Source of the DNA: Chelativorans sp. J32
GTDB lineage: Bacteria > Pseudomonadota > Alphaproteobacteria > Rhizobiales > Rhizobiaceae
NCBI RefSeq assembly: GCF_000518985.1
Contig: NZ_JAEQ01000003.1
Location: 310,001 to 374,000, forward strand
Direction of reading: 5' to 3'
DNA: 64,000 bases
Part shown: piece by piece, positions 27,857 through 37,634 of the stretch
Layout: the number at the start of each line of letters is the position of its first letter
Position numbering within the stretch: the first letter of the stretch is position 1
Notes under the pieces: model-generated
Database searches by the model: none
Seen by the model: only the letters and a program-made list of their open reading frames with translations
What the model was told of the DNA's origin: nothing
Program-made: the position numbers and the translations under genes

Positions 27857-29725
27857 GTGAGTAGCGAAGCCATCGGCAGCGCGACGAAGCCTCGGGACGC
27901 GCTTGCGCATGTGAATGCGGCGAGCTGGGGCAAAGGCCTCAACATACTGGCCCGCATCACGCGCATGAATTTCCGCCATCCCTGGCAGGTGACGTTTGCG
28001 ATCGGTTCGACCATCATCGCAGCGACCCTGCAGCTGTCGATCCCACAACTTTTGGGCCGCGCGGTCGACCAGGCCCAGAGCGTTTTCGCAGGAGGGGCGG
28101 CGGGGGCGGTTGCCGAGCAGGCGCTTTGGACCTCCGCTCTGCTGCTTCTTGCGGTCAGTACGCTACGCGGCCTGTTCACCATGTCGCAAAACTATTTCGC
28201 CGAAGCTGTGGGCCACCATATCGGCTACGAATTGCGGCTCGCCTGCTACGAGAAGATCCAGCGGCTTTCTTTCTCGTTCCACGATCAGGTGCATTCCGGC
28301 GATCTCATCACCATCGGCATGCTCGATCTGGAAGGCGTGCGGATGTATTTTTCCACCGGCCTGGTCCGCGCCGTGCTGCTGTTCATGCTGATCGGCATCG
28401 GCGCCTATTTGCTTCTTTCGACAGATCTCGTGCTCGGTCTTCTGGCTTTGAGCTTCGTGCCTTTTGTGGCGTGGCGCTCCTCGGTGACGCAACTCACGTT
28501 GCGCGCCACCTGGCTTGATCTGCAGGAGCGCTTGTCGGTCCTGAGCCGTGTCATGGAGGAAAATCTCGGCGGCATCCGCGTGGTGCGAGCTTTCGCCAGC
28601 CAGGCCTACGAGATGCTCAAGTTCGACCGCGCCTCCAAGAATGCGCTCGATCTTGCCCATGAGCGCGTCAACATTCGCGTCCGCAACACGTCGGCCATGA
28701 CGTTCTCCTTCTTCTTTTCCATGGGGTTGGTGCTGCTCTTTGGCGGCAGGAAGGTGATGGCAGGCGAAATCAGCGTCGGCACGCTCGCCACCTTCCTCAC
28801 CTTCATGACCATCCTGCAGATGCCGGTCCGGCAGATCGGTCTGATGGTGAATTCCTTCGCACGCGCGTCGACATGTGGCTCCCGGCTGTTCGGTCTTCTG
28901 GACATGGAGGTGGCCATCAAGGATGCGCCGGACGCAAAGCCGCTCGAGATCGAGAACGGCACGCTCCGGTTTGAGGATGTCTCCTTCGCTTATCCCATGG
29001 CGGCGGAACGGCCGATCCTTAGGAACGTCAGCTTCGAGGCGAGGAAGGGTGAAACGATCGGCATTGTCGGCCCTCCCGGCTCGGGCAAGTCGACCATCGC
29101 GCATCTGATCCCGCGCTTCTACGACGTGACGGGTGGACGGATCACGCTCGACGGCCAGGATATTCGCGACGTCACGCTCGGCTCCCTGCGCAAGGCCGTG
29201 GCGGTGGTCCAGCAGGATGCGTTCCTCTTCACCACGACCATCGAAAACAACATCGCCTATGGTGACCCCTGGGCGCATGAGCAGCGTATCGAGCGCGCAA
29301 GCGGATATGCCCAGCTCCACAATTACGTCCTCGGATTGCCGGCCGGCTACAAGACGGTGGTGGGCGAACGCGGCGTTTCGCTTTCGGGCGGGCAGCGCCA
29401 GCGCCTCACCATCGCTCGAACCATGATGCTGCGGCCGTCGGTCATCATCTTCGACGATTCCACCGCTGCCATCGACGCGGCAACCGAGCAGCGCATCCGG
29501 TCGGCCATGCGCCAATTTGCGAAGGATCGGGTGACCATCATCATCGCGCATCGGCTGAGCTCCCTCATGCATGCTGATCAAATCCTGTTCGTCGAAAACG
29601 GTGAGATCGTCGAGCGCGGCACTCATGAGGATCTTCTGGCCAAAGGCGGCCGCTACAAGGCCCTCTACGATCTGCAGGTGCGCCCGGGCGACGAGGTGCT
29701 GAACGAGTATGGGGAGGCAGGCTGA
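27857..29725 (+). CDS. ABC exporter half-transporter, degenerate-site subunit of a heterodimer
   Basis: A 622-residue TMD-NBD half transporter. Walker A is GPPGSGKST and the signature is canonical (LSGGQRQRL). Walker B is VIIFDDSTAAID: the residue after Asp533 is Asp534 where the catalytic Glu normally stands. Together with the neighbour's altered signature this predicts one degenerate and one competent ATP site, as in heterodimeric bacterial exporters such as TM287/288. The start is GTG 27857; no strong Shine-Dalgarno is seen. The next gene starts in its stop codon (TGATG), supporting a stoichiometric pair. The substrate is unknown. Confidence 0.88.
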   Translation: MSSEAIGSATKPRDALAHVNAASWGKGLNILARITRMNFRHPWQVTFAIGSTIIAATLQLSIPQLLGRAVDQAQSVFAGGAAGAVAEQALWTSALLLLAVSTLRGLFTMSQNYFAEAVGHHIGYELRLACYEKIQRLSFSFHDQVHSGDLITIGMLDLEGVRMYFSTGLVRAVLLFMLIGIGAYLLLSTDLVLGLLALSFVPFVAWRSSVTQLTLRATWLDLQERLSVLSRVMEENLGGIRVVRAFASQAYEMLKFDRASKNALDLAHERVNIRVRNTSAMTFSFFFSMGLVLLFGGRKVMAGEISVGTLATFLTFMTILQMPVRQIGLMVNSFARASTCGSRLFGLLDMEVAIKDAPDAKPLEIENGTLRFEDVSFAYPMAAERPILRNVSFEARKGETIGIVGPPGSGKSTIAHLIPRFYDVTGGRITLDGQDIRDVTLGSLRKAVAVVQQDAFLFTTTIENNIAYGDPWAHEQRIERASGYAQLHNYVLGLPAGYKTVVGERGVSLSGGQRQRLTIARTMMLRPSVIIFDDSTAAIDAATEQRIRSAMRQFAKDRVTIIIAHRLSSLMHADQILFVENGEIVERGTHEDLLAKGGRYKALYDLQVRPGDEVLNEYGEAG

Positions 29726-31638
29726 TGGCACAGGGCCATGCCGGAGAGCTGGAAGCCGAACGCAATGATGTGCGAGATGACGGACGCCGGCCGCCGCGCG
29801 CGGTGGTGGGCTCGCACCGCATCGAAGAGGAGATGTTCGGCAGGGCGTTCGACAAGAACATCGTCAAACGCATCTGGGCCTTTGTGAAGCCCTACCGCGC
29901 CAAAGTCTATGTTGCGGTGGCGGCCGTGCTGATCTTCACGGCCACCCAGCTCGTCATTCCGCTGATCATCCGCTACGCGATCGACCACGGCATGGCGCTC
30001 GGCGGGATCGACCTCCTGCCGCTCTTCATTGCCTGCGGCGCTTTCCTGCTTGCGATCCTGATCAATTATGCTGCCAGCTACACGCAGGAGACCGTGGTCG
30101 GAAAAGTGGCAGAGAATGTCCTCTTCGACATTCGCCGCGCGATGTTCGGTCATCTGCAGAGGGTGTCGCTTTCCTTCATGGACAAGACGGAGGTGGGGCG
30201 GCTGATGTCGCGCCTGCAGGGAGACGTCAACTCCATGCAGGAATTCCTGGAAACCTGCGTGCTCTCGGTTGGCGACATCGCACTGCTCTTCGGCATCGTC
30301 GTCGTGATGCTGTGGCTCGATTTCCGCCTTGGCCTGCTCACGCTTTCCGTGTTGCCCGTCCTCTTCATCGTGCGGCTCTTCTGGCTGCCGCGCGCCCGTA
30401 ACGCCTTCATGGCCGCGCACGAGACGAACTCCGTCGCGAACGGCGCGCTCGCCGAGGCGATCCACGGGGTACGTGCCGTGCAATCGATGGACCGGCAGCA
30501 GGTGAACTTCGTCCTTTATGACGACAAGGCGCACGCCAATCTGAAGACACATCTGACCGCCGCCAGATACGCCCAGGTGATGGTGCCGATCGTCGACACG
30601 CTCACGGGCATCGCCATGGCCGTGGTGATCGTGGTCGGCGGCTCGATGGTCGTGAATGCCAGCCTCGATATTGGCGTGATGGTCGCATTCCTCTTCTACA
30701 TCCAGCGCTTCTTCGACCCTATCCGCTCGCTGACGCTGCAATATTCGGTGATGCAGCGCGCCATGGCTTCGGGCAAGCGGCTGACGGATGTACTCGACGT
30801 CAAGGTGGACGTTCAGGACAAGCCGGACGCCAAGGTGCTTTCGCCCGACATGGACGGCTCGGTCGAGTTCAAGGATGTGACCTTCGGCTACAATCCCAAG
30901 CACCCGGTGCTGAAGAACGTCTCGTTCCGGGTCAATCCGGGCGAGACGGTGGCATTGGTCGGGCCGACCGGTTCGGGAAAGTCCAGCGCCATGGCGCTGG
31001 TCCATCGCTTCTACGATGTACAGCAGGGGCAGGTTCTGGTCGGCGGCCATGACGTGCGCGATCTCACGCAGGAATCGCTCGGCCGCCAGATCGCCATGGT
31101 GCTGCAGGAGCCATTCCTCTTCACCGGCACCGTGTTCGAGAACATCCGCTATCACATGACCGACGCCACGCGCGAGCAAGTCATCGAAGCGGCGAAGGCG
31201 GTGGGCGCACACGACTTCATCATGACCCTGGCCGGCGGTTATGATGCGATGCTGGAGGAGCGGGGCGGCAACCTGTCTCTCGGCCAGCGTCAGTTGATCA
31301 GCTTCGCCCGTGCGCTCGTTGCCGACGCGAAAATACTGGTGCTGGACGAAGCCACTGCCAATATCGATAGCTATACGGAGATGTTGATCCAGAAGGCGCT
31401 GGTGAAACTGCTCGAAGGGCGTACCGGCCTCGTCATCGCCCACCGTCTCGCGACCATCCGGGGCGCCGACCGCATCATCGTCCTGCAGAACGGTCAGCTG
31501 ATCGAAACCGGCAACCACGACCAGCTCATGGCAAGAGGCGGGCTTTATTCGAAGCTCTATAACCTGAACTATGCTTCCTTCGACGATATCCCCGAAGAGG
31601 AACTGCAGGCGAGCGCGCAGAGCGGATCAACGACATGA
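29725..31638 (+). CDS. ABC exporter half-transporter, catalytic subunit of a heterodimer
   Basis: A 637-residue TMD-NBD half transporter with an extra hydrophilic N-terminus of about 45 residues. Walker A is GPTGSGKSS and Walker B is ILVLDEATANID with the catalytic Glu. The signature is LSLGQRQ (517-523), with Leu in place of the usual second-position Gly. Pairing this Walker A/B with the partner's LSGGQ forms the competent site; this LSLGQ faces the partner's Asp534 site. It overlaps the previous gene by one base. The genes are followed by a hairpin and the convergent MFS gene. Confidence 0.88.
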   Translation: MAQGHAGELEAERNDVRDDGRRPPRAVVGSHRIEEEMFGRAFDKNIVKRIWAFVKPYRAKVYVAVAAVLIFTATQLVIPLIIRYAIDHGMALGGIDLLPLFIACGAFLLAILINYAASYTQETVVGKVAENVLFDIRRAMFGHLQRVSLSFMDKTEVGRLMSRLQGDVNSMQEFLETCVLSVGDIALLFGIVVVMLWLDFRLGLLTLSVLPVLFIVRLFWLPRARNAFMAAHETNSVANGALAEAIHGVRAVQSMDRQQVNFVLYDDKAHANLKTHLTAARYAQVMVPIVDTLTGIAMAVVIVVGGSMVVNASLDIGVMVAFLFYIQRFFDPIRSLTLQYSVMQRAMASGKRLTDVLDVKVDVQDKPDAKVLSPDMDGSVEFKDVTFGYNPKHPVLKNVSFRVNPGETVALVGPTGSGKSSAMALVHRFYDVQQGQVLVGGHDVRDLTQESLGRQIAMVLQEPFLFTGTVFENIRYHMTDATREQVIEAAKAVGAHDFIMTLAGGYDAMLEERGGNLSLGQRQLISFARALVADAKILVLDEATANIDSYTEMLIQKALVKLLEGRTGLVIAHRLATIRGADRIIVLQNGQLIETGNHDQLMARGGLYSKLYNLNYASFDDIPEEELQASAQSGSTT

Positions 31639-31645
31639 ATGAGGC

Positions 31646-31667
31646 CCACCCTCCTCAGGGAGGGTGG
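31646..31667. terminator. Hairpin between convergent ABC exporter and MFS genes
   Basis: A perfect 9-bp stem (CCACCCTCC / GGAGGGTGG) with a TCAG loop lies in the 36-base gap between two convergent stop codons. No T run follows on either strand, so the terminator call rests on stem strength and location. Confidence 0.5.
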
Positions 31668-31674
31668 AGCGGGA

Positions 31675-33300
31675 TCATGGCACTTCGGGATTTTCCTTAA
31701 TCGGCATGTCGTCATGCATGGGGACTGTCTGGCGTTCGATCATACGGTGAACGCGAGGGGGCCGGTCACCGCGATGCAGCCTTCTGAGCTTTGCGGTGAT
31801 CTCTGCATCCGCTTTGGTCCGGCGCAGATTGTGGCGGATATATTCCACCCAAGTGGGCACGTGGTAGGTTTCGGTCCAAAGGTTCGGATTTTCCAGGTCG
31901 CGAAGAAGCGCCCACTGGCGCGCACCGTCGCGAAGCCGGATACGCCGCCGTTCGGCCATCGCCGCCAAAAAGGCAGGCACGTCCTGCTGCTCGATTTCAT
32001 AGTCCACCATGATCATGATCGGACCGCTGCGGGCGCGCAGATCGAGTCTCAAGGCGGGTTCCTCGAACTCGCCCAGCGGGTCCAAATTGAGCTTGGCGAA
32101 TTCAGGCAGTGCAAAGCGCAAGCTTATGACCACTGCGAAGATCAGCGTGGCAGCCGAGGCGACGAGGGCCGTGGTCGGCCCGTAAGTATCTGCCACGAGA
32201 CCCCAAAGCCAGCTTCCCGCGGCCATGCCGCCGAATGTCGCCGTCTGGTAGATGGAGAGCGCACGGCCGACCACCCAACGCGGCGTGGAGAGCTGCACCG
32301 AAACGTTGAAGAGCGAAAGGGTCAGCACCCAGCATGCACCGGCAGGCAGCAGGCTGAGGCAGCTCAGCCAGACCTGCCCGCTCAAGCCCAATATGGTTGC
32401 GCTCAGCGCGAATACGACAAAGGCACCGCGCGCGATCGTCTCGTTGTTGAAGGTCTCGCGGACGCGGGTGTTCAGCAGTGCACCGCCGATCGCGCCTATT
32501 CCGAAGCTGCCGAGCAGGAGGCCGTAGGTGATGGCACCGCCGCTTATAAGGTCTCGCGCTACAAGGGGCAGCAGCGCCAGGATCGCGACACCGCCAAGGC
32601 CGAAAAGGAAGCCTCGCGAGATGACCCGCAGCAGGTTGGGCGACATCACGACATAGCGGACGCCCGCAGACACCGCATGGCCGAAAGCCTCCCGGGGAAG
32701 GGACGCCGGAAGCCGGCGATGCTTCCAGCGCAGAAGGGCCAGGATGAGCGGTAAGTAGCTAATCGCGTTGAACGCGAAGGCCATTGCTGCTCCAGCAGCG
32801 GCAACGATGACACCGCCTATCGCCGGGCCGACGCTGCGCATCAGGTTGAAAGCCATGCTGTTCAGCGTAACCGCCGCGGGGATGTCTTCCCTGGGAACGA
32901 TATCGCCCATGGAAGCCTGCCAGGAGGGATTATGAAGCGCGGTGCCGCAACCGATCAGAAAGGTGAAGGCAAGAAGCAGCCAAGGCGTCATCACGCCCAG
33001 GATGGTCATCACGGCCAGGGCGACGGAGACGATCGTCATGAGGGTCTGCGCAACCAGCATGATGAGCCGCCGGTCGAAGCTATCTGCCAGCGCTCCGGCC
33101 GCAAGCGAGAAGAGCATCACAGGCAGCGTGGTTGCCGATTGAACCAGCGCGACCATGTCGTCGGAGGCGGCGATGGTCGCCATCATCCATCCGGCGCCGA
33201 CCGCCTGGATAAGGCCGCCTAGATTGGAAACCAGGCTCGCTGTCCAGAGAAGGCGGAAGTCGATGCTTTGAAAGGGCTTTGCGAGAGGCGATCCGGGCAC
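31675..33300 (-). CDS. MFS exporter with C-terminal monooxygenase-like domain (transmembrane secretion effector type)
   Basis: A 541-residue protein of the MFS_3/EntS-like group. Residues 1-410 form a major-facilitator fold with the cytoplasmic loop GALADSFDRR between helices 2 and 3. About 130 residues follow that resemble a small antibiotic-biosynthesis-monooxygenase-like domain (IMVDYEIEQQDVPAFLAAM, then WALLRDLENPNLWTETY). This two-part layout is usual for the family. The start is GTG 33300. It is divergent from ilvD across a 246-base gap and probably exports a small molecule; the substrate is unknown. Confidence 0.85.
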   Translation of the reverse strand: MPGSPLAKPFQSIDFRLLWTASLVSNLGGLIQAVGAGWMMATIAASDDMVALVQSATTLPVMLFSLAAGALADSFDRRLIMLVAQTLMTIVSVALAVMTILGVMTPWLLLAFTFLIGCGTALHNPSWQASMGDIVPREDIPAAVTLNSMAFNLMRSVGPAIGGVIVAAAGAAMAFAFNAISYLPLILALLRWKHRRLPASLPREAFGHAVSAGVRYVVMSPNLLRVISRGFLFGLGGVAILALLPLVARDLISGGAITYGLLLGSFGIGAIGGALLNTRVRETFNNETIARGAFVVFALSATILGLSGQVWLSCLSLLPAGACWVLTLSLFNVSVQLSTPRWVVGRALSIYQTATFGGMAAGSWLWGLVADTYGPTTALVASAATLIFAVVISLRFALPEFAKLNLDPLGEFEEPALRLDLRARSGPIMIMVDYEIEQQDVPAFLAAMAERRRIRLRDGARQWALLRDLENPNLWTETYHVPTWVEYIRHNLRRTKADAEITAKLRRLHRGDRPPRVHRMIERQTVPMHDDMPIKENPEVP

Positions 33301-33546
33301 CGTATCCGACCTTGAACGTGACAGCTTGCATAGGGTTCAGGTTGCAGCATCAGGCGTGACGATTAACGACTCGTTCTCGAAGCGCAATCCCCAAGGAGAT
33401 ATAGCGCAGGTTCGGTTTTTGAACCGCCGCCATCGGCGATGCGCCGGTGAAGCTTGCGCTTCGCCTGGTCGGGGTTTATCAACGAGCCCGTATGGTGGCC
33501 CTTGCGCTGCCGGTCTGTCCTGTCCTGATTTCACGTCTGGAAGAAA

Positions 33547-35382
33547 ATGCCAGCTTATCGCTCTCGCACGACTACCCATGGCCGCAACATGGCCGGAGCA
33601 CGCGGCCTCTGGCGCGCCACCGGCATGAAGGACTCCGACTTCGGCAAGCCGATCATTGCCGTCGTCAACTCCTTCACGCAGTTTGTGCCGGGGCACGTGC
33701 ACCTGAAGGATCTCGGCCAGCTCGTGGCGCGCGAGATCGAGGCGGCGGGCGGCGTGGCCAAGGAGTTCAATACGATCGCGGTGGACGACGGCATCGCCAT
33801 GGGCCATGACGGAATGCTCTATTCGCTGCCGTCGCGCGAGCTGATCGCGGACTCGGTCGAATATATGGTGAATGCGCACTGCGCCGACGCCATGGTCTGC
33901 ATCTCCAATTGCGACAAGATCACGCCGGGCATGCTCATGGCCGCATTGCGGCTCAACATTCCTGCCGTCTTCGTCTCCGGAGGGCCGATGGAAGCGGGCA
34001 AGGTCGTCCTCTCCGGCCAGAAGAAGGCGCTGGACCTCGTAGACGCGATGGTCGCCGCCGCGGATGACAGCGTAAGCGACGAGGACGTGCAGGTGATCGA
34101 GCGCTCGGCCTGCCCTACCTGCGGCTCCTGCTCGGGCATGTTCACCGCCAATTCGATGAACTGCCTGACCGAGGCGCTGGGCCTTGCGCTTCCGGGCAAC
34201 GGCTCGACACTTGCCACCCATGCCGACCGGCGGCGGCTTTTCGTCGAAGCGGGGCACCTGATCGTGGACCTTGCGCGCCGTTATTACGAGCAGGACGACG
34301 AGAGCGTTCTGCCGCGCAAGATCGCCAGCTTCGCCGCCTTCGAGAACGCGATGACGCTCGATATCGCCATGGGCGGCTCGACCAACACCGTTCTGCACCT
34401 ACTAGCGGCGGCGCACGAGGCGGAGGTGGACTTCACCATGGAGGACATCGATCGCCTTTCCCGGCGGGTACCGGTGCTTTGCAAGGTCGCTCCCGCCACT
34501 TCGAATGTGCATATGGAAGATGTGCACCGGGCCGGTGGCATCATGGCGATCCTGGGCGAACTTGATCGTGCGGGCCTGATCACCCGCGATCTTCCGACCG
34601 TCCATTCCACCACGCTTGGCCATGCCATCGAGCATTGGGACGTTGCGCGCACGAACAGTCAGAAGGTACGCGAGTTCTTCATGGCCGCGCCGGGCGGCGT
34701 GCCGACCCAGCAGGCCTTCAGCCAGGACCGGCGCTGGGACGAACTCGACCTGGACCGCGAGAACGGCGTCATCCGCAGCGCAGAACATCCCTTCTCCAGG
34801 GATGGCGGACTTGCCGTTCTGAAGGGCAATCTGGCCGAGGACGGCTGCATCGTGAAGACCGCAGGCGTGGACGAGTCCATCCTCACCTTTACCGGCCCAG
34901 CCAGGGTTTTCGAAAGCCAGGACGCGGCTGTCAAAGGCATCCTGAGCAATGAGGTCAAGGCGGGCGATGTGGTCGTCATCCGCTATGAAGGGCCGAAGGG
35001 CGGACCTGGCATGCAGGAGATGCTCTACCCCACCAGCTATCTGAAGGCGAAGGGGCTTGGAAAAGCCTGCGCGCTGGTGACGGATGGGCGCTTCTCGGGC
35101 GGCACTTCGGGCCTTTCCATCGGGCACGTGTCACCGGAAGCTGCCAATGGCGGGCTTATCGGCCTGGTGCGGGAAGGTGACCTCATCGAGATCGACATTC
35201 CGAACCGTAAGATCCGCCTGGCCGTGGACGATGCCGAAATCACGCGCCGTCGTGCGGAGCAGGATGCCAAGGGCTGGAAGCCGGCGGAAAACCGCAGGCG
35301 TCAAGTGACAACCGCTCTCAAGGCCTACGCCGCCTTTGCCACGAGCGCCGACAAGGGGGCCGTTCGCAAGCTGCCGGACTGA
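33547..35382 (+). CDS. ilvD: Dihydroxy-acid dehydratase
   Basis: A 611-residue iron-sulfur enzyme of valine, leucine and isoleucine biosynthesis that dehydrates 2,3-dihydroxy-3-methyl acids to 2-oxo acids. Cluster-ligand segments are visible: NCDKITPGM and [11 protein letters not shown]. The N-terminal [20 protein letters not shown] and the late [12 protein letters not shown] and GRFSGGTSG blocks are family signatures. The length matches E. coli IlvD (616). The ATG at 33547 has a GGAAGAAA element close upstream. It stands alone, with no other ilv gene in the window. Confidence 0.97.
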   Translation: MPAYRSRTTTHGRNMAGARGLWRATGMKDSDFGKPIIAVVNSFTQFVPGHVHLKDLGQLVAREIEAAGGVAKEFNTIAVDDGIAMGHDGMLYSLPSRELIADSVEYMVNAHCADAMVCISNCDKITPGMLMAALRLNIPAVFVSGGPMEAGKVVLSGQKKALDLVDAMVAAADDSVSDEDVQVIERSACPTCGSCSGMFTANSMNCLTEALGLALPGNGSTLATHADRRRLFVEAGHLIVDLARRYYEQDDESVLPRKIASFAAFENAMTLDIAMGGSTNTVLHLLAAAHEAEVDFTMEDIDRLSRRVPVLCKVAPATSNVHMEDVHRAGGIMAILGELDRAGLITRDLPTVHSTTLGHAIEHWDVARTNSQKVREFFMAAPGGVPTQQAFSQDRRWDELDLDRENGVIRSAEHPFSRDGGLAVLKGNLAEDGCIVKTAGVDESILTFTGPARVFESQDAAVKGILSNEVKAGDVVVIRYEGPKGGPGMQEMLYPTSYLKAKGLGKACALVTDGRFSGGTSGLSIGHVSPEAANGGLIGLVREGDLIEIDIPNRKIRLAVDDAEITRRRAEQDAKGWKPAENRRRQVTTALKAYAAFATSADKGAVRKLPD

Positions 35383-35451
35383 ACCTGCAGCTTGCGTCGC
35401 CCATCGCTTCACGCACCCAATTGCGGAAACGATGGCCGATTGCGTGGAAGC

Positions 35452-35631
35452 CTATCGCTGATCGCCCGGGGGTGTCTGGCACGCAGGCTCCCCCTTTGCG
35501 TCCCGTGCCATGCATTCGGCACGATCGAAGCTCTCGCCGGTGGTCCGAACGGCACTCGCCATCCCGCCCATCCCGCAGCCGGAAAGGAACCCGGCAATTG
35601 CCGGGAACAGGACCAGGGAGCGGAAAGTCAT
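35452..35631 (-). CDS. Small putative lipoprotein
   Basis: A 59-residue protein starting at ATG 35631 with a hydrophobic leader (MTFRSLVLFPAIAGF) and a lipobox LSGC (Cys19), predicting cleavage and lipidation in the periplasm. The mature part of 41 residues is short, with two more cysteines and no recognised domain. A longer in-frame start at 35697 would place a basic stretch before the leader and is less likely. It is convergent with ilvD. The function is unknown. Confidence 0.55.
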   Translation of the reverse strand: MTFRSLVLFPAIAGFLSGCGMGGMASAVRTTGESFDRAECMARDAKGEPACQTPPGDQR

Positions 35632-35896
35632 ATTGCGAGACCGCACCGCTCGAAATCTTGCTCTGCCGTCCATCCTAGCGCCTCTGCCATGCCTCATGGA
35701 AGTCAGGTAGCGTTAGTGATCCCAAGCTTCAACTGGTGGACGGCGTTTCACGTCGGCGAAGGGGCATCTGGCAGGAATTTCCCCTGCATCGCTTCTCGGA
35801 AGCATTTCTATCCCTCCATCAGACTGGCAGTTCCCCCGAAATGGACATAATCCTCATGGGCGCGGGAGAATGCCGCGCTGTTTTCGGAGCCATGCC

Positions 35897-37498
35897 ATGA
35901 CTGTTCACGATCTCTCACGCCGCTTGCTGCTCAAGGGGAGCACGTTTCTGTTCGCCTCGACCGTGATGCCCAAAATCGCTTTCGCCCAGGCTCCGGGCGG
36001 GCGCCTTGTCGTGGCGGCGGATTCGGAACCGAAGAATCTCAATCCGGCCATCGTGGCCTCGAATGGCGTGTTTTTCATATCGAGCAAGATTGTCGAGCCT
36101 CTGGCGGAAGCCTCCTACGATGGGCCGGAGGGCCTTGCGCCGCGGCTGGCGGTTTCGTGGGAGGGCTCGGATGACGGGCTTTTCGCGACATTCTGGCTTA
36201 GGGAAGGGGTGACCTGGCACGACGGCCAGCCCTTCACCTCGGCAGATGTCGCCTTCTCCGCGCTCCAGGTTTGGAAACCGCTGCAAAATCTCGGCAGGTT
36301 GGTCTTCGCCAATCTGGAGGCGGTCGATACGCCCGACGAGCATACGGCGATCTTCCGCTTCTCCAAGCCTACTCCCTTCCAGCTCATCCGCAATGCGCTT
36401 CCGGCCGTCACGGCGGTGATACCGAAGCATGTCTTCGCAGACGAAACCGATATCGCGACGAGCCCGAAGAACAACCAGCTCATCGGCACCGGTCCTTTCA
36501 AATTTGCGGAGTACCGGCCAGGCGAATACTACCGGCTGGTCAGGAACGAGGATTATTGGGGCGAGGGCCTGCCCAAGCTCGACGAGATCATCTACCGCGT
36601 GCTGCCGGATCGTGCGGCGGCTGCCGGCGCGCTGGAGGCCGAGGAGATCCAGCTTGCCGCTTTCAGCCAGGTGCCCCTCTCCGATCTCGCGCGCATTTCC
36701 AAGGTGGATGGCATCGTGGTCTACACCAAGGGCTATGAGGCGCTCACCTATCAGCTCGTCGTGGAGATCAACCATCGGCGCAAGGAACTCGCAGACTTGA
36801 AAGTCCGGCAGGCGATCGCCCATGCAATCGACAAGGATTTCGTCGTAAACACGATCTTTCTCGGTTACGCGACCGCGTCGACCGGCATCGTTCCGAAGAA
36901 TGCGCCGGAATTCTACGATCCTTCCGTGCCGACTTACGATTTCAACGTCGAAACGGCCAATGCGCTGCTGGACGAAGCGGGTTATTCCAGAGACGCGAAC
37001 GGCACCCGCTTTTCGCTGAAGCTTCTGCCCGCGCCCTATTTCAGCGAGACTCGCCAGTTCGGGGATTATTTGCGCCAGGCGCTGGCCAAGATCGGGATCG
37101 ATGCGCAGATCGTGAACAATGATTCGGCAGCGCACCAGAAGGCCGTTTACACCGATCATGATTTCGACCTGGCGGTGGCTCCTCCTGTCTTCCGCGGCGA
37201 TCCGGCCATCTCGACCACAATCCTGGTGAGGAGCGGCATTCCCGCGGGCGTGCCCTTTTCGAACCAGGGCGGTTTCCAGAATGGCAAGCTCGACGCGCTG
37301 ATCGACAAGGCCAACACGACCGTCGATACGGCGGAACGGACTGAACTCTTCAAGCAGTTCCAGAGACTTGTCGCCGAGACATTGCCGCTTATCAATGTCG
37401 CGGAATGGGGATTCGTTACCGTGGCACGCAGCAACGTCAAGAATGTCTCGAACAATCCGCGCTGGGCCGTTTCCAACTGGGCGGACACCGAAGTCTAG
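35897..37498 (+). CDS. Peptide/opine ABC transporter substrate-binding protein (SBP family 5), Tat signal
   Basis: A 533-residue periplasmic binding protein of the DppA/OppA family. The N-terminus has a twin-arginine motif (SRRLLLKG, residues 7-14) followed by a moderately hydrophobic stretch and a likely AFA-QA cleavage site, predicting Tat export. Family blocks include RLVVAADSEPKNLNPAI and NQLIGTGPFKFAEY. I chose ATG 35897 because GGAG precedes it by seven bases; ATG 35870 would put nine residues before the Tat motif. It heads a five-gene importer operon; a 136-base gap separates it from the permeases. The ligand is not readable from sequence. Confidence 0.9.
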   Translation: MTVHDLSRRLLLKGSTFLFASTVMPKIAFAQAPGGRLVVAADSEPKNLNPAIVASNGVFFISSKIVEPLAEASYDGPEGLAPRLAVSWEGSDDGLFATFWLREGVTWHDGQPFTSADVAFSALQVWKPLQNLGRLVFANLEAVDTPDEHTAIFRFSKPTPFQLIRNALPAVTAVIPKHVFADETDIATSPKNNQLIGTGPFKFAEYRPGEYYRLVRNEDYWGEGLPKLDEIIYRVLPDRAAAAGALEAEEIQLAAFSQVPLSDLARISKVDGIVVYTKGYEALTYQLVVEINHRRKELADLKVRQAIAHAIDKDFVVNTIFLGYATASTGIVPKNAPEFYDPSVPTYDFNVETANALLDEAGYSRDANGTRFSLKLLPAPYFSETRQFGDYLRQALAKIGIDAQIVNNDSAAHQKAVYTDHDFDLAVAPPVFRGDPAISTTILVRSGIPAGVPFSNQGGFQNGKLDALIDKANTTVDTAERTELFKQFQRLVAETLPLINVAEWGFVTVARSNVKNVSNNPRWAVSNWADTEV

Positions 37499-37634
37499 GA
37501 ACCTTCGGAGACATCGGCAGAGGGTCTGCGTTCCTTCATGCCTCCCTCTGGCCTGCCTGGTCAGAGAGGGGTACGAATGGGTATGTGTTCCTCCGGCTGA
37601 ATTCAGCTGAATACCGCTCCCCATCGAGATCCAT

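Noticed and set aside
25550-31638. Single three-gene ABC exporter complex
   Set aside because: The canonical exporter is divergent and has intact sites, so it is more likely an independent homodimer than a third subunit of the heterodimeric pair.
37541-37570. Attenuator hairpin between the peptide-binding protein and permease genes
   Set aside because: The CCTCCCTCTG/TCAGAGAGGG arms pair imperfectly around a ten-base loop, and no T run follows; too weak to annotate.
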